From: JAYZQT01 sp964412235
Lineage (GTDB): Bacteria; Pseudomonadota; Alphaproteobacteria; MPNO01; UBA830
DNA length: 35,649 nucleotides
Direction of reading: 5' to 3'
Assembly: GCA_964412235.1 (NCBI GenBank)
Contig: CAYPNT010000021.1
Span: forward strand, 1 to 35,649
Shown here in pieces: positions 8,521 to 16,737 of the stretch. Both the position numbers and the translations under genes were made by a program. Positions within the stretch are counted from its first letter, which is position 1; every line of letters starts with the position of its first letter. The notes beneath the pieces were generated by a model that ran no database searches, was not told the origin of the DNA, and saw only the letters and a program-made list of their open reading frames with translations.

Positions 8521-8772
8521 ATGTCGGGAAAGGTAAAAAACCTAGAAATATCAAAGTTGTCGTTCGAAGATGCGCTCGCTGAACTTGAGGAGATCGTAGG
8601 CATCCTCGAAGACGGAAAGGGAAAGTTAGAAGAGGCCATTTCAGCTTACGAGAGAGGGTCTTTACTTAAAGCCCATTGTGAGAAGAAATTGAAAGAGGCA
8701 CAAACCAAGGTTGAAAAAATTTCGATTACTGCAGACGGCGAAGTAACCGCGGAGCAACTGAACATTGAATAA
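8521..8772 (+). CDS. xseB: exodeoxyribonuclease VII small subunit
   Basis: An 83-residue protein of the XseB family, the small subunit that binds the long coiled-coil of XseA in the single-strand DNA exonuclease VII. The family core is visible at residues 14-60: LSFEDALAELEEIVGILEDG, then LEEAISAYERGS and the cysteine-containing LKAHCEKKL helix. It is short, charged and helical as expected. A strong GAGGGG Shine-Dalgarno precedes the ATG. Its last codons overlap the proposed TTG start of ispA by 8 bp, so the two are translationally coupled. The xseA gene for the large subunit is not in this window. Confidence 0.95.
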   Translation: MSGKVKNLEISKLSFEDALAELEEIVGILEDGKGKLEEAISAYERGSLLKAHCEKKLKEAQTKVEKISITADGEVTAEQLNIE

Positions 8773-9670
8773 TGTTACTGTTGAGCCCTCTATAAAACAG
8801 GGTCTCGGTGAATATGCCGATACAATTACGGGCCTTCTCAATGACATAATTCCATCAAAAAATGGTCCAGAAGGCAGACTTTTTGATGCGATGCGCTATG
8901 CTGTTTTGGGTCGGGATAAATATCTTAGACCATATATTCTAAGGGCTTCTTCTCGTATGTTTGACGTTGATGAAAGCTTTTATTTGCGGGTGGGTGCAGC
9001 AGTTGAAATGGTGCATGCCTATTCTCTGGTGCATGACGATCTTCCTGCAATGGACGATGATGATATTCGGCGAGGTCGTCCGTCCTGTCATGTTGCGTTT
9101 GATGAGGCGACAGCAATTCTTGCAGGAGATGCTCTACTAACCTTAGCCTTTGAAGTGGTTGCTGATGCCAAAACTCACCCCAGTGCCGATATTCGAAACA
9201 GACTTGTTTCGGACCTGGCTGCTCGGGCGGGAGCTAACGGCATGGTTGGTGGACAAATGATTGATCTTGAGAGTGAGCATGCCGAGGTAAGTGCCGCTTT
9301 AATTGCGCGTCTTGAGACTATGAAAACTGGGGCATTAATCTCATATGCGACGGCGGCGGGGGCAATGCTCGGGGATGCTGGTGATAAACTTATTTCTATC
9401 ATGGAAACATTTGGGTCCGAGCTGGGTTTGGCATTTCAAATAGTCGATGATTTACTTGACGTTGAAGGAGATGAGGGTGATGTTGGAAAAAAAACCGGAA
9501 AAGATGACGGGGCGGGAAAAGCTACTTTAATTTCTGTATTAGGTGTTGAAGGAGCAAGACGCGAAGCGCGGGTGGTTACCGATCGAGCGCTTTCCCGCCT
9601 AGATGTTTTTGGGTCTCGGGCCGTTGAGTTGCGGGAGCTTTCGGAATTTGTTCTGAGTAGAAAAAGCTAG
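8765..9670 (+). CDS. ispA: polyprenyl (farnesyl/geranyl) diphosphate synthase
   Basis: A 301-residue short-chain trans-prenyl diphosphate synthase that condenses IPP with DMAPP or GPP. The first aspartate-rich motif is DDLPAMDDDD (91-100), the second DDLLD (228-232), and the substrate-binding MKTG lies at 186-189. The usual GGKRLRP is replaced by GRDKYLRP (49-56), which keeps the Lys and Arg but not the second glycine. I use the TTG at 8765, which overlaps xseB by 8 bp; no in-frame ATG lies nearby and the N-terminal helix starting there is the length expected for IspA. It is followed by dxs, so two isoprenoid genes are adjacent. Product chain length (C15 or C20) cannot be assigned from sequence alone. 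Confidence 0.92.
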   Translation: MNNVTVEPSIKQGLGEYADTITGLLNDIIPSKNGPEGRLFDAMRYAVLGRDKYLRPYILRASSRMFDVDESFYLRVGAAVEMVHAYSLVHDDLPAMDDDDIRRGRPSCHVAFDEATAILAGDALLTLAFEVVADAKTHPSADIRNRLVSDLAARAGANGMVGGQMIDLESEHAEVSAALIARLETMKTGALISYATAAGAMLGDAGDKLISIMETFGSELGLAFQIVDDLLDVEGDEGDVGKKTGKDDGAGKATLISVLGVEGARREARVVTDRALSRLDVFGSRAVELRELSEFVLSRKS

Positions 9671-9721
9671 AACCTGAATTAGTAAGGTGCGTAACAAGCT
9701 TAACAAGAGTAGGTGATACCA

Positions 9722-11644
9722 ATGGCGCTGCAGACGCCACTTCTGGATAAAATAGAAAACCCAAGCGATTTAAAGAAATTCGATCTGAATCAATTGCAAC
9801 AAGTCGCCGACGAACTGCGAGCGGAAGTTATTGATGCCGTGGCTGTGACAGGGGGGCATCTTGGGGCTGGGTTGGGGGTGGTAGAGCTAACGGTCGCTTT
9901 GCATTATCTTTTCGATACACCCCATGACCGAATAATTTGGGATGTGGGGCATCAGTCCTATCCCCACAAAGTCCTGACTGGCCGACGAAGCCGTATTCGA
10001 ACGCTTCGTCAGGCGGAAGGGTTATCAGGTTTTACTAAGCGTTCGGAGAGTGAATACGATCCTTTTGGCACGGCTCACGCGTCAACATCGATCTCTGCAG
10101 CATTGGGGTTTGCTGTTAGCAACGATCTGCAGAATGGTACTAAAAAAAGTATAGCGGTGATTGGTGATGGAGCAATGACCGGTGGAATGGCCTTTGAAGC
10201 TCTTAATAACGCTGGTGCAATGAGTAATAAATTAATCGTAATTTTAAATGATAACGATATGTCGATTGCGCCGCCTGTTGGGGCGATGTCGGCTTATCTA
10301 TCTCGCCTTATATCATCAAAACCGTATCGGTCTCTCCGGGATATTGGACTTCATCTGTCCGAAAAATTTCCGCGACCAATGAAGAAGGCTGCCCAACGCG
10401 CTGAAGAGTATGCGCGTGGGCTATTTACCGGCGGTACATTATTTGAAGAACTCGGGTTTTATTATGTTGGTCCTATAGATGGACATAATATGGACCACCT
10501 CATACCGGTATTAAAAAACGTACGTGATGATCAAGCAGAAGGGCCAGTTCTTGTGCACGTGGTGACCCAAAAGGGTAAAGGATACGATCCTGCTGAACAG
10601 GCAGAAGATAAATATCACGGGGTTGGAAAATTCGACGCAGATACTGGAACACTGGACATGGCCAAGTCTAATATTCCCACATATACAAAGGTTTTTGCTG
10701 AAAGTCTGGTTCGCGAAGCTCATCTAGATGAAAAAATTGTTGCTATAACCGCCGCTATGCCCTCTGGTACAGGCCTAGACTTGTTTGAAAAGGAATTTCC
10801 GAACAGAACCTTTGACGTTGGTTTGGCAGAACAGCATGCAGTGACATTTGCTGCGGGGCTCGCTGCCGATGGCATGAAGCCCTTTGCTGCAATTTATTCT
10901 ACTTTTTTACAGCGGGCCTTCGATCAAATCGTGCATGACGTGGCTCTACAGAATTTACCGGTTCGGTTTGCAATCGATCGTGCTGGATACGTTGGCGCGG
11001 ATGGCCAGACACATTGCGGGGCCTTTGATATTGCATATCTTGGCTGTTTACCCAACATGATCGTAATGGCTCCGTCTGATGAAGTAGAGTTAGTACACAT
11101 GGTTACTACCGCTATTGATATAGATGATCAGCCCTGTGCACTTCGTTATCCTAGGGGTGAGGGTAATGGTCTAGAGATGCCTGTAAGGGGCGAGGCGTTG
11201 CGGATCGGTGAAGGAAAAATTATAGTAGAGGGCACGAAGGTAGCATTACTTTCCTACGGAACAAGGCTGCAAGACTGCCTCCGCGCAGCGGAAGAGCTTG
11301 CAGCTAACGGACTTTCGACCACCGTTGCAGATGCAAGATTTGCCAAACCCTTAGATCAGACTTTGGTGCGGCGTCTAGCCGCCGAGCATGAGGTCTTTGT
11401 TACAATTGAGGAGGGCTCTATTGGCGGGTTTGGTGCACAAGTTTCCCAATACCTAGCGACTGAAGGTTTGTTTGATAAAGGATTAAAATTTCGCAGTATG
11501 ATTATGCCCGATAGGTTCCTCGATCAGGATAAGCCGCATCGTCAGGTTGAAATAGCGGGTCTATCAAACATAGATATTGTAGTTACTGTTATGGCGGCAC
11601 TCGGAAATACATTGGAATCTGAGGTGTTACAGGGGAGAGCCTAA
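9722..11644 (+). CDS. dxs: 1-deoxy-D-xylulose-5-phosphate synthase
   Basis: A 640-residue thiamine diphosphate enzyme that makes DXP from pyruvate and glyceraldehyde 3-phosphate, the first step of the MEP isoprenoid pathway. The sequence shows GGHLGAGLG (44-52), the DVGHQSYPHK segment (74-83), the ThDP/Mg motif GDGAMTGG (148-155) with NDN downstream, the central transketolase pyrimidine domain with GLAEQHAVTFAAG and DRAGYVGADG, and the C-terminal transketolase domain. I chose the ATG at 9722, which has AGGTGA five bases upstream, over an in-frame GTG at 9713. It follows ispA by 51 bp. Its TAA stop is followed without any gap by the proposed CTG start of tlyA. Confidence 0.97.
   Translation: MALQTPLLDKIENPSDLKKFDLNQLQQVADELRAEVIDAVAVTGGHLGAGLGVVELTVALHYLFDTPHDRIIWDVGHQSYPHKVLTGRRSRIRTLRQAEGLSGFTKRSESEYDPFGTAHASTSISAALGFAVSNDLQNGTKKSIAVIGDGAMTGGMAFEALNNAGAMSNKLIVILNDNDMSIAPPVGAMSAYLSRLISSKPYRSLRDIGLHLSEKFPRPMKKAAQRAEEYARGLFTGGTLFEELGFYYVGPIDGHNMDHLIPVLKNVRDDQAEGPVLVHVVTQKGKGYDPAEQAEDKYHGVGKFDADTGTLDMAKSNIPTYTKVFAESLVREAHLDEKIVAITAAMPSGTGLDLFEKEFPNRTFDVGLAEQHAVTFAAGLAADGMKPFAAIYSTFLQRAFDQIVHDVALQNLPVRFAIDRAGYVGADGQTHCGAFDIAYLGCLPNMIVMAPSDEVELVHMVTTAIDIDDQPCALRYPRGEGNGLEMPVRGEALRIGEGKIIVEGTKVALLSYGTRLQDCLRAAEELAANGLSTTVADARFAKPLDQTLVRRLAAEHEVFVTIEEGSIGGFGAQVSQYLATEGLFDKGLKFRSMIMPDRFLDQDKPHRQVEIAGLSNIDIVVTVMAALGNTLESEVLQGRA
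11631..11637 (+). promoter_or_regulatory. Shine-Dalgarno that sets the tlyA CTG start
   Basis: AGGGGAG lies inside the last codons of dxs and ends seven bases before the CTG at 11645. The spacing is ideal for initiation and no ATG, GTG or TTG lies upstream of the S4 domain, so this site decides the start. Confidence 0.65.
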
Positions 11645-12391
11645 CTGGGACCTAAGTCTGATCGGCCTGACAAATTTTTAGTTGCACAAGGAGCAGCCAA
11701 GGATTTAAAAGAAGCTCGGGCATTAATTCTTTCGGGTAAAGTTTTTTGTGGTGACCGCCGAGTCGAAAAACCCGGGACGCCTATATCTTTGAAAGGGCCC
11801 CTAGAGGTGCGGACTGCGGAGCATCCTTGGGTTTCTCGAGGGGGAATTAAGCTTGAACACGCTCTCACAAAATTTGAACTTGATGTGAAAGGTGCCGCGG
11901 CTATTGATGTGGGGGCGTCAACTGGCGGTTTTACCGAGGTTTTATTATCACACGGCGCAGTGCGTGTTTATGCGGTAGACGTAGGTTACGGTCAATTGCA
12001 TTGGACCCTTCGAAGTGACGAGAGAGTAACAGTATTGGAGCGCACAAATGCCCGATACCTCACAACCCAACAAATTCCCGACCCAGTTGATCTCGTTGTT
12101 TGCGATTGCAGTTTTATCAGTTTAACCAGCGTGTTAACCGCACCACTAACGTTGGTTTCGCCGGGTGGTTACGTTGTCGCACTAATAAAGCCACAATTTG
12201 AAGCTAAAAAGAACCAGGTTGAGCGTGGTGGTATTGTGCGGGATCGTGAAATCCAGGCGGAAGTATGTGCTAAAATAGAACGATGGATTTCTAAAAGGCC
12301 GGGGTGGAATATTCTCGGGATTGAGGAAAGTCCTATAAGAGGTGCAAACGGGAATAAAGAATTCTTTTTAGTGGGCAATGTTAGCCGGTAG
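11645..12391 (+). CDS. tlyA: TlyA-family rRNA 2'-O-methyltransferase with S4 domain, CTG start
   Basis: A 248-residue protein with an N-terminal S4 RNA-binding domain (residues 7-50, RPDKFLVAQG and ARALILSGKVFCGD) and an FtsJ/RrmJ-type Rossmann methyltransferase domain. The family methylates ribose 2'-hydroxyls in 16S/23S rRNA and is often annotated as hemolysin A. Visible residues are VSRGGIKLE with Lys69, the SAM site DVGASTGGFT (88-97), Asp154 in CDCSFISL, Lys182 in LIKPQFE and Glu239 in NKEFF, a full K-D-K-E set. The frame is open back to the dxs TAA at 11642-11644. The only canonical start (TTG 11789) would delete the S4 domain and leave 200 residues. CTG at 11645 gives normal family length and has a well-spaced AGGGGAG, so I place the start there. 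Confidence 0.85.
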   Translation: MGPKSDRPDKFLVAQGAAKDLKEARALILSGKVFCGDRRVEKPGTPISLKGPLEVRTAEHPWVSRGGIKLEHALTKFELDVKGAAAIDVGASTGGFTEVLLSHGAVRVYAVDVGYGQLHWTLRSDERVTVLERTNARYLTTQQIPDPVDLVVCDCSFISLTSVLTAPLTLVSPGGYVVALIKPQFEAKKNQVERGGIVRDREIQAEVCAKIERWISKRPGWNILGIEESPIRGANGNKEFFLVGNVSR

Positions 12392-12417
12392 TGCGGGCGT
12401 CGATTTAAGGCACTGTC

Positions 12418-13491
12418 CTAGAATCCGGTTTGCCCACGATGGCGCAACATGTGATCAGCGAGGACACACGCGACCATTGCTTCACCTACTGGAACACCAC
12501 GAATACCTACACAGGGGTCATGTCGACCCTTGGTGGACACTTCCGTATTCTTACCTTTGCGTGTCACAGTTCGCATCGGTGTTAATATAGAGCTGGTTGG
12601 TTTTACGGCGAAGCGGATTACTATATCTTGGCCTGTTGAAATGCCGCCTAAGATGCCACCAGCATGGTTTGAGAGAAATTCCATTTCGCCATTCTTAATA
12701 CGCATTTCGTCAGAGTTTTTTTCACCCGAAAGGCTGGCACTACCAAAGCCGGTGCCTATTTCAACTCCTTTTACGGCATTGATGCTCATTATTGCGGCAG
12801 AAAGTTCTGCGTCTAGTTTACCATACAACGGTGCTCCGAGGCCTGCTGGGACTCCGGCTGCTACAATTTCGATGACGGCTCCAACCGAAGAACCGCGTTT
12901 ACGAATTTCATCAAGATAAGGCTCCCACTCTTTCGCAGCTGTGGCGTCAGGGCACCAGAAGGGATTTCTCGTCACGTTTTGCCAATGCCAGTTATCTCGA
13001 TCTATCTCTCTTTCTCCGATCTTTACCAACGCACCTCGGATCTTGCATTTATTACCCAGAACCTTGCGAGCGACGGCACCAGCAGCAACCCGACAAGCGG
13101 TTTCTCTGGCCGAGGACCGGCCTCCTCCTCGATAGTCACGTATGCCGTACTTTTTCCAATAGGTAAAATCAGCGTGACCTGGCCGAAATTTATCTCTGAT
13201 TGCACTATAGTCTCGAGATCGAGCATCCTGGTTTTGGATCATTAGGCTGACTGGGGTTCCAGTAGTCCTTCCCTCAAAAATACCCGACAAAATTTTGATC
13301 TGGTCAGGTTCTTTGCGTTGGCTAACAAACCTAGATGAACCGGGTTTCCGTCGATCTAACCAATATTGAATGTCCTCGTTTTTCAATTTTAGTTTGGGGG
13401 GGACACCGTCAATAATGCAGCCGATCGCTGGGCCGTGACTTTCGCCCCAAGTTGTTACGCGAAATAATTGACCGAAGGTATTATCTGTCAT
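12418..13491 (-). CDS. aroC: chorismate synthase
   Basis: A 357-residue FMN-dependent enzyme that converts EPSP to chorismate, the last common step of aromatic amino-acid synthesis. The N-terminal MTDNTFGQLFRVTTWGESHG contains the GESHG signature. The later segments DYRGGGRSSARETACRVAAGAVA and FRPGHADFTYWKKYG are characteristic, and the C-terminal RKGKNTEVSTKGRHDPCVGIR is complete. I chose the ATG at 13491 because homologues start at this point; an in-frame ATG at 13533 would add 14 residues and intrude into fabI. It is 13 bp downstream of fabI on the same strand, so the two probably share a transcript. No Shine-Dalgarno is obvious. The 3' end is 26 bp from the convergent tlyA stop. Confidence 0.97.
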   Translation of the reverse strand: MTDNTFGQLFRVTTWGESHGPAIGCIIDGVPPKLKLKNEDIQYWLDRRKPGSSRFVSQRKEPDQIKILSGIFEGRTTGTPVSLMIQNQDARSRDYSAIRDKFRPGHADFTYWKKYGIRDYRGGGRSSARETACRVAAGAVARKVLGNKCKIRGALVKIGEREIDRDNWHWQNVTRNPFWCPDATAAKEWEPYLDEIRKRGSSVGAVIEIVAAGVPAGLGAPLYGKLDAELSAAIMSINAVKGVEIGTGFGSASLSGEKNSDEMRIKNGEMEFLSNHAGGILGGISTGQDIVIRFAVKPTSSILTPMRTVTRKGKNTEVSTKGRHDPCVGIRGVPVGEAMVACVLADHMLRHRGQTGF

Positions 13492-13504
13492 GTTGCTAGT
13501 TGTT

Positions 13505-14317
13505 TTAAACCACCGAGATATCGGGAGCGTCAACGGCTTTCATGCCAACGACGTGATAACCGGAGTCTACGTGGTGCACCTCGCCTGTTACTCCTGCCGA
13601 TAAATCCGAGAGCAAATAAAGACCGGCCGTGCCAACGTGGTCCGTTGTTACGTTCCGTTTTAGTGGGGAGTTGAATTCATTCCATCTCAAGATATACCGA
13701 AAATCACCGATACCTGAAGCCGCGAGAGTTTTAATTGGTCCGGCAGATATGGCGTTTACTCGGATGTTTTGTCCTCCCAAGTCGACTGAAAGGTATTTGA
13801 CACTCGCTTCTAATGCAGCCTTCGCTACACCCATAACATTATAGTGAGGCATTACCCGTTCCGCACCCGCGTAGGTAAGTGTCAACAGGCTTCCGCCGTC
13901 GTTCATCATCTTTACAGCGCGTTGACAAACGGAGGTAAATGAATAGCACGAAATGTTCATTGTCATAGAAAAGTTTTCTTGGGAGGTATCAATGTATTTA
14001 CCCTTTAATTCCTCCTTATCCGAGTACGCTATCGCATGGACGACAAAATCTAGTGTACCCCAAATATTTTTTAGTTCTGCAAACGTACTGTCTATAGTCG
14101 ATGGTTCAGTTACGTCACAAGGTAGAACGATTTCCGAGCTTACAGATGCTGCGAGGGGTCGGACGCGTCGTTCCAGTGCCTCTCCTTGAAAGGTGAAGGC
14201 GAGCGCCGCGCCGTGTTTTGCCAGGGCTTTGCTTATACCCCAGGCAATCGAGCGATCATTAGCGACACCCATTATTAGACCGCGTTTCCCGTGCATTATT
14301 GGCTGGGGGTCCGACAT
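13505..14317 (-). CDS. fabI: enoyl-[acyl-carrier-protein] reductase [NADH]
   Basis: A 270-residue short-chain dehydrogenase that reduces trans-2-enoyl-ACP in fatty-acid elongation; it is the target of triclosan-type inhibitors in other bacteria. The FabI-specific nucleotide loop GLIMGVANDRSIAWGIAK-like segment is at 13-30 (here ending GISK), and the catalytic set is Tyr149, Tyr159 and Lys166 with the FabI spacing Tyr-x6-Lys. ISAGPIKTLAASGI and the C-terminal HHVDSGYHVVGM are also typical. The length is normal. It has its own candidate promoter upstream (14371-14398) and runs into aroC 13 bp downstream. No odd features. Confidence 0.97.
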   Translation of the reverse strand: MSDPQPIMHGKRGLIMGVANDRSIAWGISKALAKHGAALAFTFQGEALERRVRPLAASVSSEIVLPCDVTEPSTIDSTFAELKNIWGTLDFVVHAIAYSDKEELKGKYIDTSQENFSMTMNISCYSFTSVCQRAVKMMNDGGSLLTLTYAGAERVMPHYNVMGVAKAALEASVKYLSVDLGGQNIRVNAISAGPIKTLAASGIGDFRYILRWNEFNSPLKRNVTTDHVGTAGLYLLSDLSAGVTGEVHHVDSGYHVVGMKAVDAPDISVV

Positions 14318-14370
14318 AAATACCTCGCTGGTTTTATCGCCACCACTGGGCTACGATTTCGTCGTGCCGC

Positions 14371-14398
14371 ATCCTACACAATCATCTTAACCGGTCAA
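14371..14398 (-). promoter_or_regulatory. sigma70-like promoter for fabI-aroC
   Basis: On the minus strand TTGACC (14398-14393), a 16-base spacer and TAGGAT (14376-14371) place a transcription start about 45 bases upstream of the fabI ATG. The -35 lies next to one arm of the inverted repeat 14389-14438. Confidence 0.4.
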
Positions 14399-14438
14399 TT
14401 TGCTCTTTTTCTCTTCACTAGCCAAGAGCGACCGGGTT
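14389..14438. repeat. nested imperfect inverted repeat between the lipoprotein gene and fabI
   Basis: Outer arms AACCGG (14389-14394) and CCGGGTT (14432-14438) and inner arms GCTCT (14402-14406) and AGAGC (14425-14429) enclose an 18-base loop. There is no T-run on either side, so a factor-independent terminator is not supported. It overlaps the fabI -35 and could be an operator, or a hairpin at the end of the lipoprotein transcript. Confidence 0.35.
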
Positions 14439-14471
14439 CACTCTTTCTTCATGAAACTAAACCGTTAATAG

Positions 14472-14954
14472 TCAATTTGATATACGCCATGTACCATCTG
14501 GTTGGCGGCAAGCTGTGCCGTACGCTTCCTGGGTTCGGCCTCCCACCGTTACCGTTTGCTGATACTCTCGACAATACTGTCCTGATGCCGTTTGGTAGGT
14601 TTTAGTGGGTGTAATAGACCCACGGTTCCCGCTATCGGGGTTACTCCACTTGGTGCGCGACCCAGTCTTCGCTTTTTCCATCGCGTGCTGCGACGACCTA
14701 TGCATTGCTGCTTTATCTGCCGCATCCAGCGATTTTCCAATTTCACCGCCCATCCATGCCCCGGCCAAAACTCCGATAGCGGTACCCAGAAGTTTACCCT
14801 TCCCGCTACCAAACTTTGAACCCAGAATACCACCCGCGGCTGCGCCGATAAGGGTGCCGCCAGATTGTTTGGGTCCCTGCCCCTGACAGGCGGACAGTGC
14901 TATAACTGACGCCAGAATTGTAGGTAGAAGTCTCGTTGAAAATTTTACATGCAT
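14472..14954 (-). CDS. glycine-zipper outer-membrane lipoprotein (17-kDa surface antigen-like)
   Basis: A 160-residue predicted lipoprotein. The signal peptide ends in the lipobox LSAC with the lipidated cysteine at residue 23. Next comes a glycine-zipper segment (about 32-72; GGTLIGAAAGGILGSKFG, then GKGKLLGTAIGVLAGAWMGG) of the 2TM glycine-zipper type. The C-terminal half carries the GQYCREYQQTVTVGG and YGTACRQPDGTW motifs seen in the rickettsial 17-kDa antigen and related alphaproteobacterial surface proteins. The two C-terminal cysteines could form a disulfide in the periplasm. The precise function of the family is unknown; an envelope-structural role is likely. It stands alone between fabI and the divergent pdxH. 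Confidence 0.88.
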   Translation of the reverse strand: MHVKFSTRLLPTILASVIALSACQGQGPKQSGGTLIGAAAGGILGSKFGSGKGKLLGTAIGVLAGAWMGGEIGKSLDAADKAAMHRSSQHAMEKAKTGSRTKWSNPDSGNRGSITPTKTYQTASGQYCREYQQTVTVGGRTQEAYGTACRQPDGTWRISN

Positions 14955-15036
14955 GGGTGCATCCTTTCACTCCGATACGTCTCCAACTATCTATCGGATT
15001 TTGACATTTGAAACAAAAACTTTTTTGATCCATAAA

Positions 15037-15067
15037 ATTCTAACTTTGCGTTGCTAAATGTGGTCAA
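15037..15067 (-). promoter_or_regulatory. possible promoter for the lipoprotein gene
   Basis: On the minus strand TTGACC (15067-15062) is followed after 19 bases by TAGAAT (15042-15037); an 18-base spacer would give TTAGAA. The spacing is longer than ideal. The -35 belongs to the 19-bp element shared with the soe promoter. Confidence 0.3.
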
Positions 15068-15080
15068 AATTAGTCGATAG
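15062..15080. repeat. 19-bp element shared with 6532-6550 (copy 2)
   Basis: The plus-strand sequence ggtcaaaattagtcgatag differs from the copy at 6532-6550 at two positions. It lies in the divergent region between the lipoprotein gene and pdxH. Confidence 0.5.
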
Positions 15081-15152
15081 TTTATGGTCTGAAGAAATTG
15101 TAGCCAACAAAGTGCCAAATTTTGATTATTTTCTAATTTTCTGCGGATAAAT

Positions 15153-15746
15153 ATGTCTAAAACGACAATGGAAGATCCTATAGCGTTATTTAAGGTTTGG
15201 TTGGCTGAAGCAGTCGATTCTGAACCTAACGACCCCACAGCTATGACGTTGGCGACCGTAGATAAAAATGGTGTTCCGTCGGCTCGTATGATCCTGTTAA
15301 AGGATGTAGATGAGAAGGGCTTCTGCTTTTATACAAATAGTGAGAGTCAAAAAGGGTTAGAGCTTGACGCCAACGGCGTGGCGGCCCTTGTTTTTCACTG
15401 GAAATCTCTGCGGCGTCAGGTGACTGTTGCGGGTAGTGTCGACCGGGTAACAGATTCAGAAGCTGACGATTATTTTACCACCCGACCAAGGGGAAGCCAA
15501 ATTGGGGCCTGGGCATCAGATCAATCCCGTCCTCTAGAGGCTCGTTTTGAATTGGAAAAACGTGTTGCTAAATACGCTGCTAAATTCGGTACCGGTATAG
15601 TTCCACGCCCATTTCATTGGACAGGTTATCGAGTAATGCCTCGGAAAATAGAGTTTTGGCGTGATAAACCGTTTCGTTTGCATGAGAGGATCGTATATGA
15701 AGTGGCAGAAACGGGTGGTTGGAAAACGGGTCGCCTCTACCCCTAA
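15153..15746 (+). CDS. pdxH: pyridoxamine/pyridoxine 5'-phosphate oxidase
   Basis: A 197-residue FMN-dependent oxidase that makes pyridoxal 5'-phosphate from PNP or PMP. The family landmarks are PSARMILLKDVDEKGFCFYTN (FMN site), LVFHWKSLRRQVTVAG and SRPLEARFELEKRV in the middle, and the C-terminal PRPFHWTGYRVMPRKIEFW ending in RLYP. The length is close to the usual 200-220 residues, with a slightly short N-terminus. The PLP it produces is needed by two enzymes encoded here, HemA and threonine synthase. The gene is monocistronic in appearance: divergent from the lipoprotein gene and separated from the next gene by 124 bp of hairpin-rich sequence. Confidence 0.95.
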   Translation: MSKTTMEDPIALFKVWLAEAVDSEPNDPTAMTLATVDKNGVPSARMILLKDVDEKGFCFYTNSESQKGLELDANGVAALVFHWKSLRRQVTVAGSVDRVTDSEADDYFTTRPRGSQIGAWASDQSRPLEARFELEKRVAKYAAKFGTGIVPRPFHWTGYRVMPRKIEFWRDKPFRLHERIVYEVAETGGWKTGRLYP

Positions 15747-15748
15747 TC

Positions 15749-15846
15749 AGTGTCTGCTTTTTTTCTATTTAGACACTTGATGGTTTTATTAAAACAACGC
15801 ATTCTGTTGTTGGTTTGGGCTAATCCATAGAGCCCTTCTCTATCCC
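15749..15846 (+). other. three consecutive hairpin-forming inverted repeats between pdxH and the usp gene
   Basis: The gap holds AGTGTCT (15749-15755) with AGACACT (15771-15777) around a T-rich loop, AACAAC (15793-15798) with GTTGTT (15806-15811), and GGGCT (15817-15821) with AGCCC (15831-15835). The GGG of the last stem can also pair with CCC at 15844-15846. The first could end pdxH transcription, but its T-run is in the loop. The others would lie in the usp leader. Confidence 0.35.
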
Positions 15847-15870
15847 AACCGTTGTTTATGGAGTGGCAGG

Positions 15871-16737
15871 ATGGCTTTTAAAACAATACTGGTGCCGGTG
15901 AGTTCTGATGAAGCAAGCCGACCAGCTTTGGAGAGTGCTCTGGTTGTCGCTCGGCGTTGGAATTCGCATGTGGAAGTCATGCATGTACGCGCTGACCCAC
16001 ACGGACTTTTGCCCTATACCGGTGAGGGTATAGATGGATCCATGATCGAAGAGATAATGGACGTCAGTCAGCGCGAAGGAAATGAACGTGCCACACAGAG
16101 TAAGGCTCTTTTCGACAAGTTCTGTAATGAACAAAGTTTGAAAGTAGCTACTAAACATTCTGGCACGAACGAGATGACCTTCGCTTGGCGTGAGGAGACG
16201 GGGCGAGAGGATGAGGTCGTCGCGTTGCGTGGAAGAGTGTATGACCTTATCGTTGTTGGGAGACCTGTGCCCGATGCGCCGTTGCCGTCACCGGTTACAT
16301 TAGAGGCCGCTATACACGATACTGGTCGCCCTATACTCGTCGCACCACCAAGTCACCCTGGCCAGATTGCAAAACACATTGCCATAGCGTGGGAGGCGAG
16401 CCCGGAAGCGGCGCGCACCATAGCGGTTTCTATTCAAGCCCTTGTTGAGGCAGATTTGGTAACGATCTTGGCCCCCAAGTTAAAAACACCCTTGCCTTTA
16501 GACCCGGTCGAACTCGTGGATCGTTTGGCTTGGCATAACGTAAAAGCAGACATTCATACGTTTGACGTGCAGGCGACAGAACTCGGTGCAGGCTTCCTAT
16601 CTGAATGTGCAAGTGTTGGGGCAGACATGCTCGTCAAAGGTGCCTACTCGCAAAGCCGGTTGCGTCAAATGGTGTTGGGTGGAAGAACCCGATATATACT
16701 AAATCACGCCGAAATCCCTGTATTACTAGCCAAGTAA
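15871..16737 (+). CDS. universal stress protein with two UspA domains
   Basis: A 288-residue cytoplasmic protein made of two tandem Usp domains. Domain one starts FKTILVPVSSDEASRPALE (residues 3-21) and ends near GRPILVAP (about 150). Domain two runs from HIAIAWEASPEAARTI to the end and contains the ATP-loop-like GAYSQSRLRQMVLGGRTRYIL and the closing AEIPVLLAK. The second domain keeps the G-x-GG-type nucleotide motif, while the first lacks a clean copy. This is the common alphaproteobacterial tandem Usp architecture; specific function is unknown. The ATG at 15871 has GGAG seven bases upstream. The 3' end converges on hemA with a 113-bp gap. Confidence 0.9.
   Translation: MAFKTILVPVSSDEASRPALESALVVARRWNSHVEVMHVRADPHGLLPYTGEGIDGSMIEEIMDVSQREGNERATQSKALFDKFCNEQSLKVATKHSGTNEMTFAWREETGREDEVVALRGRVYDLIVVGRPVPDAPLPSPVTLEAAIHDTGRPILVAPPSHPGQIAKHIAIAWEASPEAARTIAVSIQALVEADLVTILAPKLKTPLPLDPVELVDRLAWHNVKADIHTFDVQATELGAGFLSECASVGADMLVKGAYSQSRLRQMVLGGRTRYILNHAEIPVLLAK

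Noticed and set aside
11789..12391. A 200-residue tlyA starting at TTG 11789, or a tlyA truncated at its N-terminus.
   Set aside because: The upstream frame encodes an intact S4 domain and carries a well-spaced ribosome site, so the gene is complete.
13491..13533. Longer aroC beginning at the ATG at 13533.
   Set aside because: The added 14 residues are not family-like and would overlap fabI; homologues begin at MTDNTFGQ.
14318..14471. A tRNA or small RNA gene in the fabI upstream gap.
   Set aside because: The inverted repeats do not form a cloverleaf and no T-loop-like GTTCGA segment is present.
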